Below are positions 35,841-47,844 of a stretch of 64,000 nucleotides of DNA, in pieces. Location of the stretch: contig JBCAML010000006.1 of assembly GCA_038503075.1 (NCBI GenBank), positions 930,001-994,000 of the forward strand. Reading direction: 5' to 3'. Below the pieces are notes generated by a model. That model made no database searches. It was not told where the DNA came from and was given only the letters and a program-made list of their open reading frames with translations. Made by a program: the position numbers and the translations under genes. Each line of letters starts with the position of its first letter. The stretch's first letter is position 1. Source of the stretch: Gyromitra esculenta (lineage: Eukaryota > Ascomycota > Pezizomycetes > Pezizales > Discinaceae).

Positions 35841-37133
35841 GGCTCTGCTCTATCTCTGTGCGTGTCTGTCTGTCTGTCTGTCTGTCTGATGTGTATATTC
35901 CAACAACTTCCACACTCTCTCACACTCATTCGCGGGGACTAGAGCAATGGACTGTTCTCGAGAGGATGTTTCCTGTTGGATGATTGAAAGTTGTTGAATC
36001 GTCTGTACCACCAGACATAGGGGGCTTTCTTGGCGGCAGCAAGGGACATCTCGAGACCCCCGTCATGCAACGGCCGCGATAATAAATTGCGAAACACTGG
36101 TTGATATCCTGTAATCTGGGGACGCGTCAGGGTGCTTTGGTAAATGTCGTAAACATGTTGCCATTTTCGGGCGAGAGTATCTGTGGCTGTGGCTGTTTAT
36201 CGAGAGACAGGACCGTGTGTCGGGTCTGTGTTAGACTTGATGGCTTATCGCCTGTGCATCAGTATTGCGAGATGTTGAATGCAGCAGTCCGTGATGCTTC
36301 TTTTGGAGTTTGTGGAATATTTCTGCAGACTTAGGCTCGAATGTTGATCTTCCACGCCCAGTGGACGAATATTTTAGTGTATGATATATCGACGTCTACC
36401 CGCACAGGTGCCGTTTTAAAGACTTTCCAACCAAACCAATTTACGTCATTCAAGCAAGACAAAAATCCACAATAACTCCAGACATTACGAGAATCTAGAA
36501 GAAGCATTTAAATTGCCAGAAAAAGCACGATTAGTGCATGTCTAACTCCAACCCAGCGGTTCACGATGTCTATCAAAAAAGAATCTCAGTCATGTTTCAA
36601 GCCCAGACTTGAGTGACAGGCAGCACGAGTCTCCGATTCTGTATGTTATGGATATTATGCCTGCTGTGCGAAGTGAACTTCACAAGTAATAAACAAACAA
36701 AAATTAACTTAACCGGCTTAACTCCTCGGCTTTCTCAGCACAAGCCCATGATTGGTAAATTATGATCTCCCCCTACCAAGGTTGGCGGACCTTTAGTTGA
36801 TTTCTTCATGTGAAAATGCCCTCAGCTCCATTTTAATTCCGCGGATCCTAGTCTGTTGGGATGAGTCCTGTTACAGTGGGCATAGCGCTGTGAAGAGCTT
36901 GTTATAATGTTTCTGTGCCTAAATAGAGATAGGCAGGAAATGTTATCTCTACAGTGATCACGATCATTGACCTCAACCCAATACCCGGCATCAGATATCA
37001 CAACGAACAGCCGCAGTCAAACTCAGTATTCGAGAGCCGTCATATTACCCAAGTTAATGCTTAACCAAACGTAAACTACACGTTACAACAAAAATATACC
37101 AAACTTCCAGATGCGCGCTACTACATTACTACC
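35841..37133. other. intergenic, no gene seen
   Basis: 1.3 kb between two genes on the minus strand. Apart from the GTCT microsatellite, nothing was recognised. It should hold the promoter of the coiled-coil protein gene. Confidence 0.5.
35864..35888. repeat. (GTCT)6 microsatellite
   Basis: Six tandem GTCT units, 24 bases upstream of the coiled-coil protein's ATG, so within its likely 5' leader on the minus strand (AGAC units). Confidence 0.85.
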
Positions 37134-38914
37134 TTAGACATACCCCAACACGCCCTCGGGTCGCCACTTCCCCACCACTTCCAATGACACTTCTCCAGTC
37201 CCTGCCCCACCAGCGCCGGCAACCGTTAAGCCCCTCACCATAATCTCACCGCTGCTCCCACCTTTGTCACTCGCCGTGTACTCTTTCCAGTCCCTCGTCA
37301 ACACCTCGACCCCCGGCGCAACACCTCCAAAGTGTGCACACTTCCGTGGGATGCCCCTGCTGCGATTCGGCTTCGGAATCTGTTCTTGTACTCTGTAATC
37401 GTAAACGTTGGTCTGGCAGATGGGGCCGGCGACTTTATAGCTCTTGAGACCGTAGGTGACATTGGCGCCCAGGAAAACACGCAGATCGCTCAGGTCCTCG
37501 GAGTTGAGTGGCGCTGATTCGAGACTGCCAGCTTCCTCGGCAGTGATGACGAGGCGGAGGCGAGACGGGATGCCGACATCGGGTCTTGGGTAGTCGTTGA
37601 GACGGGTGAGGATGTTGCCGCGTGGGATGTTGCCGTGGACAGTCAGTGTGCGGGTCTGGAAGTAGTGGATCATGCCGTGCCACATCTCTATCATTTCGCC
37701 TCTGGTCTTACGTTGGAGGTTGGAGAGTGTCGAGGGGGAGGCAACGACGACGGTAGGGCGAGCACGGTGGACGCACTTAGAGAAGTCGGTAGAGGTGCCG
37801 GAGACGGGGTTGAGGGCGAGCGTGGCGCCAGAGGCGAGGGCCGCGTAAGTTTGTACTCGTGCAAACAGGTCAGAGAGGGTATCGGCTGGGATGAAGACAT
37901 CGGTTGGGTTGTATTGTTGGGGTCTTGGTAGCGCAGCAATGGCAGAGGCGACACCGGCGATGATGTTTTTGTGGGAGAATTCGACGATGTCGATTTTCTT
38001 CTGATCATTGACATACTGGGTGCCGAATATAACTACCGATGACGTCTTCACATCGACGTCACCACTGTATGCCGTCCCAGGGGTCTTGATGATGTCGTGG
38101 TACATGGCAGTCTTGATCTTGGAGCCTGGGGGTGAGTTGAAATCGAGGTGTCGGGAGCCAGATTCGACAACGTAGATAAGCTGCTTGAGGTCCACGCCTT
38201 CGACATCCTTCAATGGGAGTTGGCCAGCGGGCGCAACGAGGATATCTGGGTTGCAGCGCTTGAGAAGGGAGTTGACGGAGGGTGCACCAGCGGGATCGAA
38301 GGGCAAGACGAGGAGAGTGAGGTCATAGAATGCGCACGCAAAACTGGCGACGATATTTTCAATGTCGTTTGCAAGATATATTGCGACACGTTTTGCGCCG
38401 GGAATGTTTCGAATGTGAGTTCCAAGGGAGTGGATGTTATTGGTCAGGTCATCTAGCGAGGATGTCAGCTCGGATTGTTTTGTGATATAGAACGAGGGGA
38501 CTTACTCATGTCAATCTCGTGAATATCCGCTCCTCTGATTCTCAGCATCTTCCCATTGCCTTTCTCAACAGCAAGCTTCCAGATATCCCTGATGTCACCA
38601 TCTCTGCTGGAATATTTCGTTTCGGTGGGGAGATTCAATCCAGTGACGAAAGGTTGGCCAAATGGAACGTTAACAGATCGATGAACAGCGCTTTCTTTTG
38701 GATTACGGACGCTGTATTTGGTAGATAGGGTTAGCTAGGCCCTAAAGGCTCAGGAGATTGACTTAGAAACTCACGGAGCGACATGAGATTGGCGGTGGAG
38801 GATGAGAGGGTGGATATCTGGATTGGATTGCCAGAGTATAGGGAGAACGAGCAAGCCCAGTAAGACTGCTATCAAGGTATATGTCACGATGTTGAATTCT
38901 AGATTGTCGATCAT
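37134..38914 (-). CDS. ER-anchored AMP-binding (ANL) protein, probably inactive
   Basis: Three exons (38775-38914, 38506-38711, 37134-38452) encode 554 residues. An N-terminal membrane segment (VTYTLIAVLLGLLVLPILW) is followed by an adenylate-forming-enzyme fold of the acyl-CoA synthetase type: RVAIYLANDIENIVASFACAF, LLVLPFDPAG, the Asn/Gly-rich core and GEIMVRG near residue 517. The ATP-binding loop YTSGTTGxPK is absent. The equivalent region near 251-265 reads SSVVIFGTQYVNDQKK. The YGxTE motif has become YGLKSY near 450. The protein stops soon after GEIMVRG, without the usual C-terminal domain and catalytic Lys. It is thus likely a pseudoenzyme or acyl-CoA binder. The start at 38914 puts the anchor at the N-terminus; a 3-codon upstream ORF overlaps it. 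Confidence 0.78.
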
Positions 38915-39616
38915 GATTGCATTATATTTTGGGAGAAATGCAGGGAGGGAGGGAGGGAGGGAATGGTGCTGTATGGTGCTGTATGGTGCCGTATTGCTGT
39001 ATGGTATTGTTAGTAGGCTGTAATTTATGGGAGTGCTCTGGGGGGGATAGGTGTTCACATAGACAGCAGCAGCAGGATGAGCCTCAGGCTGTAGTCAGTC
39101 AGTCCCCAGCAGTTATTATGGCCAGTCGAGTGCCAATAGCCGGCTTTCAGCACCAATCTCCCCAGTCGATCAATAGCAGCTTCCAGCCAATAGCCCGTTT
39201 ATCAGCAGAGACGAGATGAGAAGTTGCAGCTGTGGCTGTGGCTGTGGCGTCACGAAACACACGGCCCTTATCTTATGCCGACACATACGCTAATTGATCT
39301 GATAAATACACCCAACCAGGCGTTGCGCCAGCAACACAAAGCAACAACAACTCGGCACCGCAATCCAGCAACATCCCCATCAACACCAACACCAACACCA
39401 GCACCACCCCCGTCTACACCCATCAACACCACAGCCCACTAAAGAACCCCCCTTCCCCTTCCCTTCCCTTCCCTTCCCTTCCTCTTTCCTCTCACCTTCC
39501 CCTCTAACCGTCATCATCATCTATCGCTTCTCTTGACTCCATCGCCGTCCTAAATCACACACATACCCCCCCAATTCGTTCATCGCTCGTGATAGACGCC
39601 CCCAAGAATCGCTCCA
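38915..39616. other. divergent promoter region with simple repeats
   Basis: 700 bases between divergent genes. It includes GGGA repeats at 38942-38961, three near-copies of GTGCTGTATG just after, and a CCCTT repeat at 39455-39482. The right end is C/T-rich leader sequence for POM34. No gene. Confidence 0.5.
39455..39482. repeat. (CCCTT)n pentanucleotide repeat
   Basis: About five tandem CCTTC/CCCTT units in the pyrimidine-rich leader upstream of the POM34 gene. Confidence 0.75.
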
Positions 39617-40449
39617 ATGTCTTCCCCCAGGACCCCGTTTAGGACCGCTCCCTCGACTCCGTCCAAAGTCACTCCCATCCCAACCGGCTCTTGGCGCCAT
39701 CCCGCTATGGACATTGTCGCGAAACGTAATTCTGAAAAGGCCTTCACCGACAACACCTTTCACCGACTTATGCTCAACTCGATCACCCTATCCCTGACGT
39801 GGTTCATTCCTGCGCTATTGAAGTTTGTCCCTCTTCCGCCTTGGTCAGCTTCAACCAACGCATGAACTTAAACTAACCCCAATCAAGAACGACCGTCACC
39901 CACCTCACCCCCTCCAACCCCCTTCTCATTACTTACGCAACGTACGCCATGTACGCCGCCCATATGGTCCTCCTCTGGAACGTTATCGAAGCTGTCTACA
40001 AGCTTCTCCGCCCTGCCGACGAGTTCACCGATATCCCCCTAACCCCCGAGCAACGCAAACTTCTCGGTCTCAATCCAGGCACACCTCTCTCGGCTGCTGC
40101 CGCCGCCGCCGCATCCGGTGGAGCCATTGTCACCCCTCCCCGCTACACCAAGTCCACCCCTTCTTCCCGTACTGGCTCCCCAAGCTTTGGCGTCTCCACT
40201 GGCTCCCCGGCTATGTCCCGTAAGGCTGCTGCGACACCGCCCCCCATGACGCCTAGCCCGTTGAGGATGGGTGGTGCTGTGGAGCGAAGGAGCAGCAACG
40301 GGAGCTTTGGGTCGCCGGTTTTTGGCGGCAGTCCCGTTACGGGTGGGAAGGTTGGAGGTACATCGGTTGTCCCGGGGAATAAGTGGCTGTATGAAAAGAA
40401 TCTGCAGAGGAAGAGTACGCTATTTTCACCGCGCCCAAGCCGGATGTAG
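39617..40449 (+). CDS. POM34: pore-membrane nucleoporin POM34-like
   Basis: Two exons, 39617-39822 and 39888-40449, encode 255 residues. POM34 is an integral protein of the nuclear pore membrane ring, next to NDC1 and POM152. A Pro/Thr-rich N-terminus precedes membrane segment 1 (LMLNSITLSLTWFIPALL). Segment 2 is LLITYATYAMYAAHMVLLW, followed by IPLTPEQRKLLGL and a Ser/Pro/Gly-rich tail ending in WLYEKNL. The donor GTTTGT at 39823 must be used: the apparent later donor (GTCAGC) would create a stop. With it the intron is 65 nt with a CTAAC branch site. IPLTPEQRxLLGL and WLYEKNL are features I recall from fungal POM34. Confidence 0.82.
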
Positions 40450-43400
40450 TTTCTTGTTACTAAGATGTTGTAGGTGCGGGGCTGGGATTTTCGCCCGGGA
40501 AAAATGTCTTTTCTCCAAGACCTCCAGGGTCGTAATTTTTTGTGGTCATTTGATAGAGCTGTGGAATCTTTGTGTTTCAAAGCGTGCATTCTTTTTTGAT
40601 ATTCTATTCTTGTCTCGACTTCAATTTTATGATACTTACGAATTGACGGTGTTAGTAGTGGACGGAAAGAGGTGGAATAGGTAGTGGCTTCCGGACACAC
40701 ATGGGCCTGACAAATCTGCAGGCACATCCCGCAACCGGAGAGCCATTTTTATGGGCAGCTAGGCCTTTTTTTTTCTCCATTGGTTTCCTTTATTCGCTGA
40801 TGGGGTTGTATGATAGGCATCGTGTTGCTCAGCTATCTTTTTCATGTCCATGCTGTACAATTTCCTGAAGCACTGCTAACCGCGACCCAGAGAACACAGG
40901 ACAAAGGAAGGAGGTAGAGATATTGTTACTGAGTGTATGATTAAGGCTCCCAACGAATGAGAGCGGCCAACTGTCTCTGGGAGTGGTTGGTCTTTCCTGT
41001 TTGCTGGTTCTTGTTTTTCTTTATCTCCTAGTGCTTGCTATATTCACTGAAGCTGTTTTTTGTATGATAATCGACTATAAGTCAATAGAGTCGTCAAATA
41101 TAGTCAATTCTAATATCAAATAGTTATAGTGACCCAGAGCCGCAGCATTTCAGTCATGAACAGAAGAATAGTTTTAGTAAAATTAACCTGGTACTATAGC
41201 ATAATCCAATTTGCTAAACTATCCCATAGTGTCCCCAGGCCACCAATTATGCCATCATAAGTTTCATCCCACTCATTCCTCCGCAAAACCTCCGGCGATG
41301 ATTCTTAAACGCCCCTGAGCCCAAACTTCCATCAGCCTCCAGCAAGTAAATTTCTAGGACCAGGGTCTCGTGCTCATCGATCCTCCCTCCTATATATTCC
41401 ACCTGTATCCTTCCCCCAGTACTGCAGTCACTATCTAGCGCCGAACAAGCCTTCGTCTAGTCCCCTCGAACCACCCATACTCTCATGCTCGTCTTCATCC
41501 AAAATATCAATGGTTTCATGCTTAGTACTATCATATCCACCGCGGATCATGGAGAATCTCCCTCGCCAGTGGCCAAAGAGTTGACCGGACAAAATTCTCG
41601 TGAAACAGGTGTATGAGATCAACAAGAAATGAGTGGGGAAAGTCGATACATCCCAAATAGTTGGATATTGATATTCGCATTACTGCAATATGACGTGGGA
41701 AGCATGCCGGATCGCCACTCCGCTTTTCAACACACTAATACTCCAAACTGTTACCTGTGAGGCAGCTTCGTCTTTTAATTTGCTATTTTATTCAGGTTTC
41801 TTAATATATAGGCGAAGGCCGCATAAGTGTGCATGCCATTTCGGTTGAATCCGCGTCTGCAGTTGTGGATTCTTGTAATTGCTCCTGGTGATTGTGGGTA
41901 GAATGGATATGGGATTGTTTAAAATGAATTACATTAAAGCTTCTGATCGAATACTTTGATCTACATGTACAGACGAGTGAAAAAAGTGAGGAAACAACGA
42001 CTAAAACACACCAAAATCGGCCAACTTCACAACCAAAACCCTCTTTATTAAAATTAGCTAAGTGACATGACTAGCCTACCAGTGACTTCATCACTCATGA
42101 ACTCTCTATAAGTGAATTTCTAGGCTATTCTATTTAGAGGATCATAGGCTAGAACTTTTTAAAGTTGTAGTACCCATAGATTTCCGTTGCATCATACTTT
42201 TCCTCACCAAAATTGGGTAAATAACTAAACCTCATGAAGTCAAAGGCTCCTATTTCAATACAGAAAATTCGAGGGAGTACAGAAAACTCACAGATCTAAA
42301 TTCCAGAGCTATTAGATGTGTCCCACTACTCAGTTTTTTGTTGCCACAACTCTTAGTGGGAAGTAAATTGAGCTAAAGTTGGCTTGTTTTGGTGTATATT
42401 GACCCTTGTTTCGTCACTTTTTCACTCGTCTGTAGTATCATCAACGTAACCATAATAGTATGGTCTTAATATGTCTAAAGTTTCGTATTTCAATTAGTTT
42501 CGTCCCTGTCAACGCCAACTAGAGCTGGCTGGCCTTGGTCGACATCGATGAACTTAGCACAGTTTACTTTTAGACGAATCTCGTGAGTTATACAGGAATG
42601 ACTGTGTGTTTGTTCTGGTAATGAATCTGCTTGTTGGCGATGCAAGATCACCGTATTAGGGAGTGGGGAAAGCTCACTTGCTGTTGAATCAAGAAAATAT
42701 ACATAAGTCAAATAGAACCTGGCTGGCTGTCAGGACTACATGTATCCCTCAGGAGAAACGGTGAGACATGGCATTACATGGCACCCGTTGATGGTGGGAC
42801 AAGAGCTAACGCACGGGCCAATGCATATTTGGACCTAGGACAGCCAAGCTCGCCTCGGTGCCAAGATATCCCATGCTCAAGCGAAAACAAGGGCACAGGG
42901 CTGAGGGTTGGATGTGTTGTTCAAGCCGCCAAATGCGGTGCACAGCAGCACAGCAGAGTGGAACCGGGGAAAGTGTATGGAGAAGAGGCGACTGGAAGTG
43001 GAAACCCAGGCTGTTTGGGGAGGCAGAGCCGACAGGCGTCTTATGCTCATCCGTTTGACATTGTTTATCGGTGTACAGTAGCAGTTACGGGGTCAGGGGC
43101 TATCGGACGTGATCGGGTATGCGATTTGCCAATTGCCGGACAAGCTCTGCGATAGCACAGTACGGCTGTCGAAGCTGGAGAACCCCATCCCTACAATACC
43201 GTAGACAGCGGACCGGAGGCATGTCCACTATGGTGACTAGTTTCACTGGTAATGGAGGCAGGAAGAGGGGATGGGAGTTGTGAAATATGTGCAATGGATA
43301 TCTGTGCTTGGATGAGAGATATCCTAGGGTATCTACCCAACACGATGAGATACAGACGGCTAGCAGCTTAAAAGAGGATAATTCTGGAATGCGAAGGCGG

Positions 43401-43588
43401 CCGGCGAATATATTTATATGTATTTGTCGACCTGGGTGCGCAGAATTATAACTGTTTCTTCGCTCAGGAATGCAGTGTGAATCCGCAGGCATTTTTTCCG
43501 AAAACGGTGCGTTACAGATGGATTAGATAGATAGCATTTCTCTATTATCGCGTGAATATTTCCAAGGGACCATACCTACATGTACATG
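40450..43588. other. 3.1-kb gene-poor region with a 463-bp MITE
   Basis: No supported gene. A minus-strand frame at 41431-41625 was considered and rejected. The element at 41970-42432 and two TACATGTA octamers (42737 and, overlapping the MITE border, 41962) are here, with a third at 43577 at the right edge. Confidence 0.5.
41970..42432. mobile_element. MITE E, pogo/mariner-like, ~60-bp TIRs, TA duplication
   Basis: Left end CAGACGAGTGAAAAAAGTGA and right end (reverse complement) CAGACGAGTGAAAAAGTGAC match, and similarity continues for about 60 bases (ACACCAAAA, GCCAACTT). TA is duplicated at 41968-41969 and 42433-42434. The 463-bp interior is AT-rich without a transposase frame, so the element is non-autonomous. 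It is inserted at the last TA of a TACATGTA octamer. Confidence 0.9.
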
Positions 43589-44740
43589 TGCTCTATTCTA
43601 CTTCCAGGACCTCCAAACCTCCACCATTTCATCCTCCCCAAGTCACCTATTCCCCACCCCCCCCCCCACAGATTCACTGCCACCACTTCGTCACATCCCC
43701 CTCTATCCACATTGCTCGCTATCATCCAAACTCTCTCGGACAACCCGTCACCCATCGTTCTTCGGAGTCGTCGCTTCAGCTTCTCCTCAACCTTCTACTT
43801 ACCGAAAGACCACACCTATCCGTCCCCTGGTTCCTGTCTGCCTACGTCTGGTTTCGCCTTTCAGCACCTTGCAGGTTTGGTTTACACGTTGATAGCGTGC
43901 GTTGGACCATTTCACCCCCCCTCCAGAGCTTTGACAACGCCGCACTCCTCATTAAGTTTGGCCTCAACGTCACGGAATTTTCCCATTCGCCATCCACTAG
44001 ATACACCTTATATCCTTGGAACTTATTTGTAGGCTTCCAGTCTTTCATAGAGCTGCATCCACCATCCTGCTCTCTTGAATCTGAGGCTTTCAGCCCCAAA
44101 TTCGCGTAGAGGTAGGAGGTGCATTCTAGAAGTTTTCAGATCGCTTTCCTCAAATCATCGTGCACACTTGCCTCTCTAGTCCGAATCCAGTACACTTGAT
44201 TTACTTCTTTTTCAGCACTCAGGGTCACAGCCAGCACTTTCTTTGGGCAAGCTTACAGTCAGTGTCTTCTGGGGTGCCGCTACTTTTCACACCGCCGACT
44301 CCTTGTTCTCTCTTATCTTTCCTTCTTCCTTTCCCTAGAACCGGTTTAGCGGTCGTCACCCACTGCACCCTCTCATCTCAAGACTTAGTTCTCGAGGTGT
44401 GAAGTGTTGGCAGTAGTCGACTATCCGCCAGACCACCTGTATCATCGTCGTCCTGGCAACAAGAAGATCACACGGAGCTCTTGTATCCTCCGACGAAAGC
44501 GAAAGCGAATCCGTACACATAAATCGAGGTCAATCGTCAACGGGTAGGCGTTCGAGATCTTCGACCCTTGGAGCACAACCCCAGCAGTCAGGCGCCTCCT
44601 CTACTGCCTCCTCTCCACACCAAGGGTCTCACCAACAAGGAGGTAACGAACTTCCCGCCAGGAAACGCCGACGGACGTCCGCGTACAACCCAGGCAGTGA
44701 GACGGCTCTTCCACTTCCTAGTATCGACGCCAACAGCAAT
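43589..44740 (+). promoter_or_regulatory. ATG-free pyrimidine-rich leader of the GID7/WDR26 gene
   Basis: 1152 consecutive bases on the plus strand contain no ATG; the last before it are at 43580 and 43586. The first ATG after is the start of the WD40 gene at 44741. Base composition would predict about a dozen. The sequence is C/T-rich (C9-C11 runs near 43657). The last 327 bases (44414-44740) are also open in the WD40 gene's frame, after a TAG at 44411-44413. Best read as a long 5' leader under selection against upstream starts, possibly with introns. Confidence 0.6.
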
Positions 44741-47027
44741 ATGAGAATCGAAAACGGCGATGTAATTACTCAAGGCTCGGTAGGCAACGGAACGTCGTCA
44801 CCTGTAAGGCCGGTTGAGACGAATGGCAACAGCGTCGCTTCATCGGTACGGAATGGATCTACAAAGCCCGATGCAGGATCCAACTCTTCTTCATTCACCA
44901 TGCTTGCTCCGCCTACACCAAAACCGAGTTATTTTGGCCATGATCGGGAGGAAATAACTCGGATCGCCATACAGTCTTTAGTGGATTTGGGTTATCACCG
45001 GGCTGCAGCGGTATTAGAAGAGGAGAGCGAGTATACATTGGAATCGCCGGAAGTATCAGAGTTTAGAAAGGCTGTGTTGAAGGGACAATGGTCAAAAGCA
45101 GAGGAGCTTCTCTTTGGTTTGGAGATCAATAAGGATGATGACGTTAACGTGAGCTCTTTTACCCCTGGTATCTAGCTTCTTGGTGGGAATACACGAGGTT
45201 TGTAGTAGAAGTAGGCTATTGATGCTAATTGGGGTATAAATAGGCTCTATTGTTTTACATGAGGCGACAGAAGTTTCTGGAGCTACTCGAAATTAGAGAG
45301 CTATCGAGAGCTTTGCAAGTTCTTCGCACAGAACTCACGCCACTAAATCAAAGCGTGGACAAACTGCATTCCCTGTCAAGGTAAGCGAATCCAATTCCCG
45401 AAATATATTTGGTATAAACTGCTTTTGCTTAGTGCTAGGCTTGTGTATTGTATATATTGACCGAAAAAACTGGGTGCAGTTTGATGCTGTGTCTAGATGC
45501 AGAAGACCTTAAGTCGCAAGCTGGATGGGACGGAGCCACGGGATTATCACGGCAGCATCTGCTATCTGAATTATCCAGTAAATTAGCCCCGTGATCCACA
45601 TTGAATATTGAACATCATTTCTAATGCAGATTACGCATGCAGGATCTATCTCACCTTCAGTAATGATCCCTGAGCACCGCCTTGCCTCTTTATTACATCA
45701 AGTCAAACAAACGCAGATATCAAAGTGCCTCTATCATAACACTGCAAACTCGCCTTCATTATATTCAGATCACAAGTGTGATAGAAATCAGTTCCCGCTA
45801 TCAACAGTACAAGTTTTGAAGGATCACAGCGATGAAGTTTGGTTTGTACAATTCTCAAACGACGGGACAAGATTAGCAACCGGTAGTAAGGATAATACAG
45901 TCATTATATGGGACCTTGAAGTGAGTATCAATAAAAATAACAGGTTCCTGTTCATTCATGTGGTGGTATCTAAAAATTGATCATAGGGATTCGAACCGAT
46001 ACACATATTCAAGGAACATCAGAAGCACGTAACTTGTGTGCAATGGTCGCCAGATGACACCCGATTATTAAGTTGTTCAACGGATACAAAAGCAAAATTA
46101 TGGGATACAAGAGTGAGTTTTACCATATATCAACCTGAATAGCTAAAGGTTTCAGTGGATAACATAGTTTTTATGTTTGTATTTAGACTGGGGAATGTAT
46201 CCGAACATTATCAGCCCACGCGGATTGGGTGAGCTCGTGCGCCTGGGCGCCGGACGGTCAGACCTTCGTAACTGGCAGTGTAGACAAAGAAATGATTGTG
46301 TGGGATCTAGATGGGAGGGACATTCATCGGTGGACGGGATCAAGGATATACGATTTAGCAATAACGCCTGACGGACAAAGATTGGCTGCAATTTGTACGG
46401 AGCAGAAGCTGCACGTCTATAATTTTGTGACACGGGAGAAAGAGTACGATCTTGAGTTGGGCTGCGAGCTTACGTGCATATCCGTCAGCAAGGATTCGAA
46501 ACATCTGCTCATAAATATGGGCGCTAATGTACAGGAGGTGCATCTGCTAAATATTGAGACGGCGGAGGTTGTAAGAAAATTTTCAGGGCAGAAGCAGAAA
46601 GAGTTTATGATAAGGAATTGTTTTGGAGGGGCAGATGAGAATTTTGTTGTGTCGGGGAGTGAAGGTCTGTTATATTATGCTCCAGTGTGGTGACGTGTTG
46701 GCCAGTTAGCATTTGAGTGCTCATTAACATTTTCTAGACTCGAATGTTTATATCTGGCACAAAGAAAACGGAACTTTGGTCGAGACCTTGCCAGGTCATG
46801 CAGGAATTGTGAATTGTGTCGCTTGGAATCCAGCAAATCCTCATATGTTTGCATCTGCTGGTGACGACCATAACGTGCGGATGTAAGCATAAAACTTCTC
46901 ATCACTTTCTATACCCAAACATATCGGGATATCCGCTAACAACACTTGATTCATTAGATGGTCGAAAGCCCCACAACCTCAGCTCAAGGGGAAAATGAAA
47001 GGCATTGCAGAGGCTTTCGGTCGGTAA
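44741..47027 (+). CDS. GID7: GID/CTLH E3 ligase subunit, WDR26/Gid7 homolog
   Basis: Eight exons (44741-45148, 45244-45380, 45480-45577, 45643-45920, 45987-46112, 46187-46664, 46738-46882, 46958-47027) encode 579 residues. It is a subunit of the GID (glucose-induced degradation) ubiquitin ligase, where it forms oligomers and recruits substrates such as gluconeogenic enzymes. A Ser/Asn-rich N-terminus precedes a LisH motif (EITRIAIQSLVDLGYHRAAA) and CTLH domain (FRKAVLKGQWSKAEELL, FLELLEIRELSRALQVLRTE). Seven WD40 repeats follow from LKDHSDEVWFVQFSNDG to NPHMFASAGDDHNVRIWS. Exon 4 uses the second of two AG acceptors (GCATGCAG), giving SELSRSISPSVMIPEHRLA. The true N-terminus may lie further upstream. 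Confidence 0.9.
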
Positions 47028-47844
47028 ATCAGTAACAGTAGCATGTCCCGTTTATTTTATTACTACTTTGCTTGTGAAGGGAATTATTTTTTACATCAAG
47101 GGATGCACAGCTATAGAGCGACAATAGCCCGATAACTGAGAAGTTTCTTCTCAATTTACTGTGGTTATGTTCGCCGTGTCTACACCCTCGGACGTGCTTG
47201 TATACTGTATTTTTTTTATCTCTTTGTATTGTTTTCGGATTTTTCTTGCAAAGGTTTGGGTGCTGGTAAGCGGGGCTGATTGGAAGAATAGGCGCGTGAG
47301 GGTTTTGGCTGGAGTGGTTGGAATAAATTGGACTGGAAGCATACTCTTAACATGGCGACTGAGAAAAGGGAACTAGCACTTCTACCTTGACTATTTTCCT
47401 TCTACCTTCTCTTTTTCTTTTTCTTTTCTACGCCTGTACTATCTACGTCACTGGTTCCTGTAGGTTGCGTTGGATGGGATGGTTAGAGTTATTGTACGGT
47501 GTTTGTGGATGGCTCATGGGGAATTTTGTTCTAGGTAACTTCAGGATGCATTGCGGGGTCTTATATGCCCGGGTGCTCCATTTTTTTTATATTACTTTTC
47601 GCTCGCAGAGAGGTGCGAACGTCTTCAAATCTTAGATTAGTTGGGTTTATCGTTCGGTTTATTATTACTCTTTGGAGAGTTTGAGCACTTGCTTGGACAT
47701 AACAGTTGTCAATATTGTTTAGAATGGTGTATTATGATGGCCGTTGGTTAGGCGTGGTGGTATTTATTTGAGTTCTTTCTAATTTAAAGTGATCGGCTTC
47801 AAAAACTAACAGCCGTATCACTCTATTTTTTCTCACCTCCCTGT
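47028..47844. other. convergent intergenic spacer
   Basis: 817 bases between the 3' ends of GID7 and QNS1. T-rich, with no supported coding frame. Confidence 0.5.

Noticed and set aside
39823..39849. Donor GTCAGC for the POM34 intron
   Set aside because: Joining it to the only acceptor makes a TGA stop; the upstream GTTTGT donor keeps the frame.
41431..41625. Minus-strand frame with a hydrophobic start and acidic tail (ILDEDEHESMGG), possible last exon of a membrane protein
   Set aside because: No upstream exon with a compatible phase could be found; sequence beyond 41700 is full of stops and runs into a MITE.
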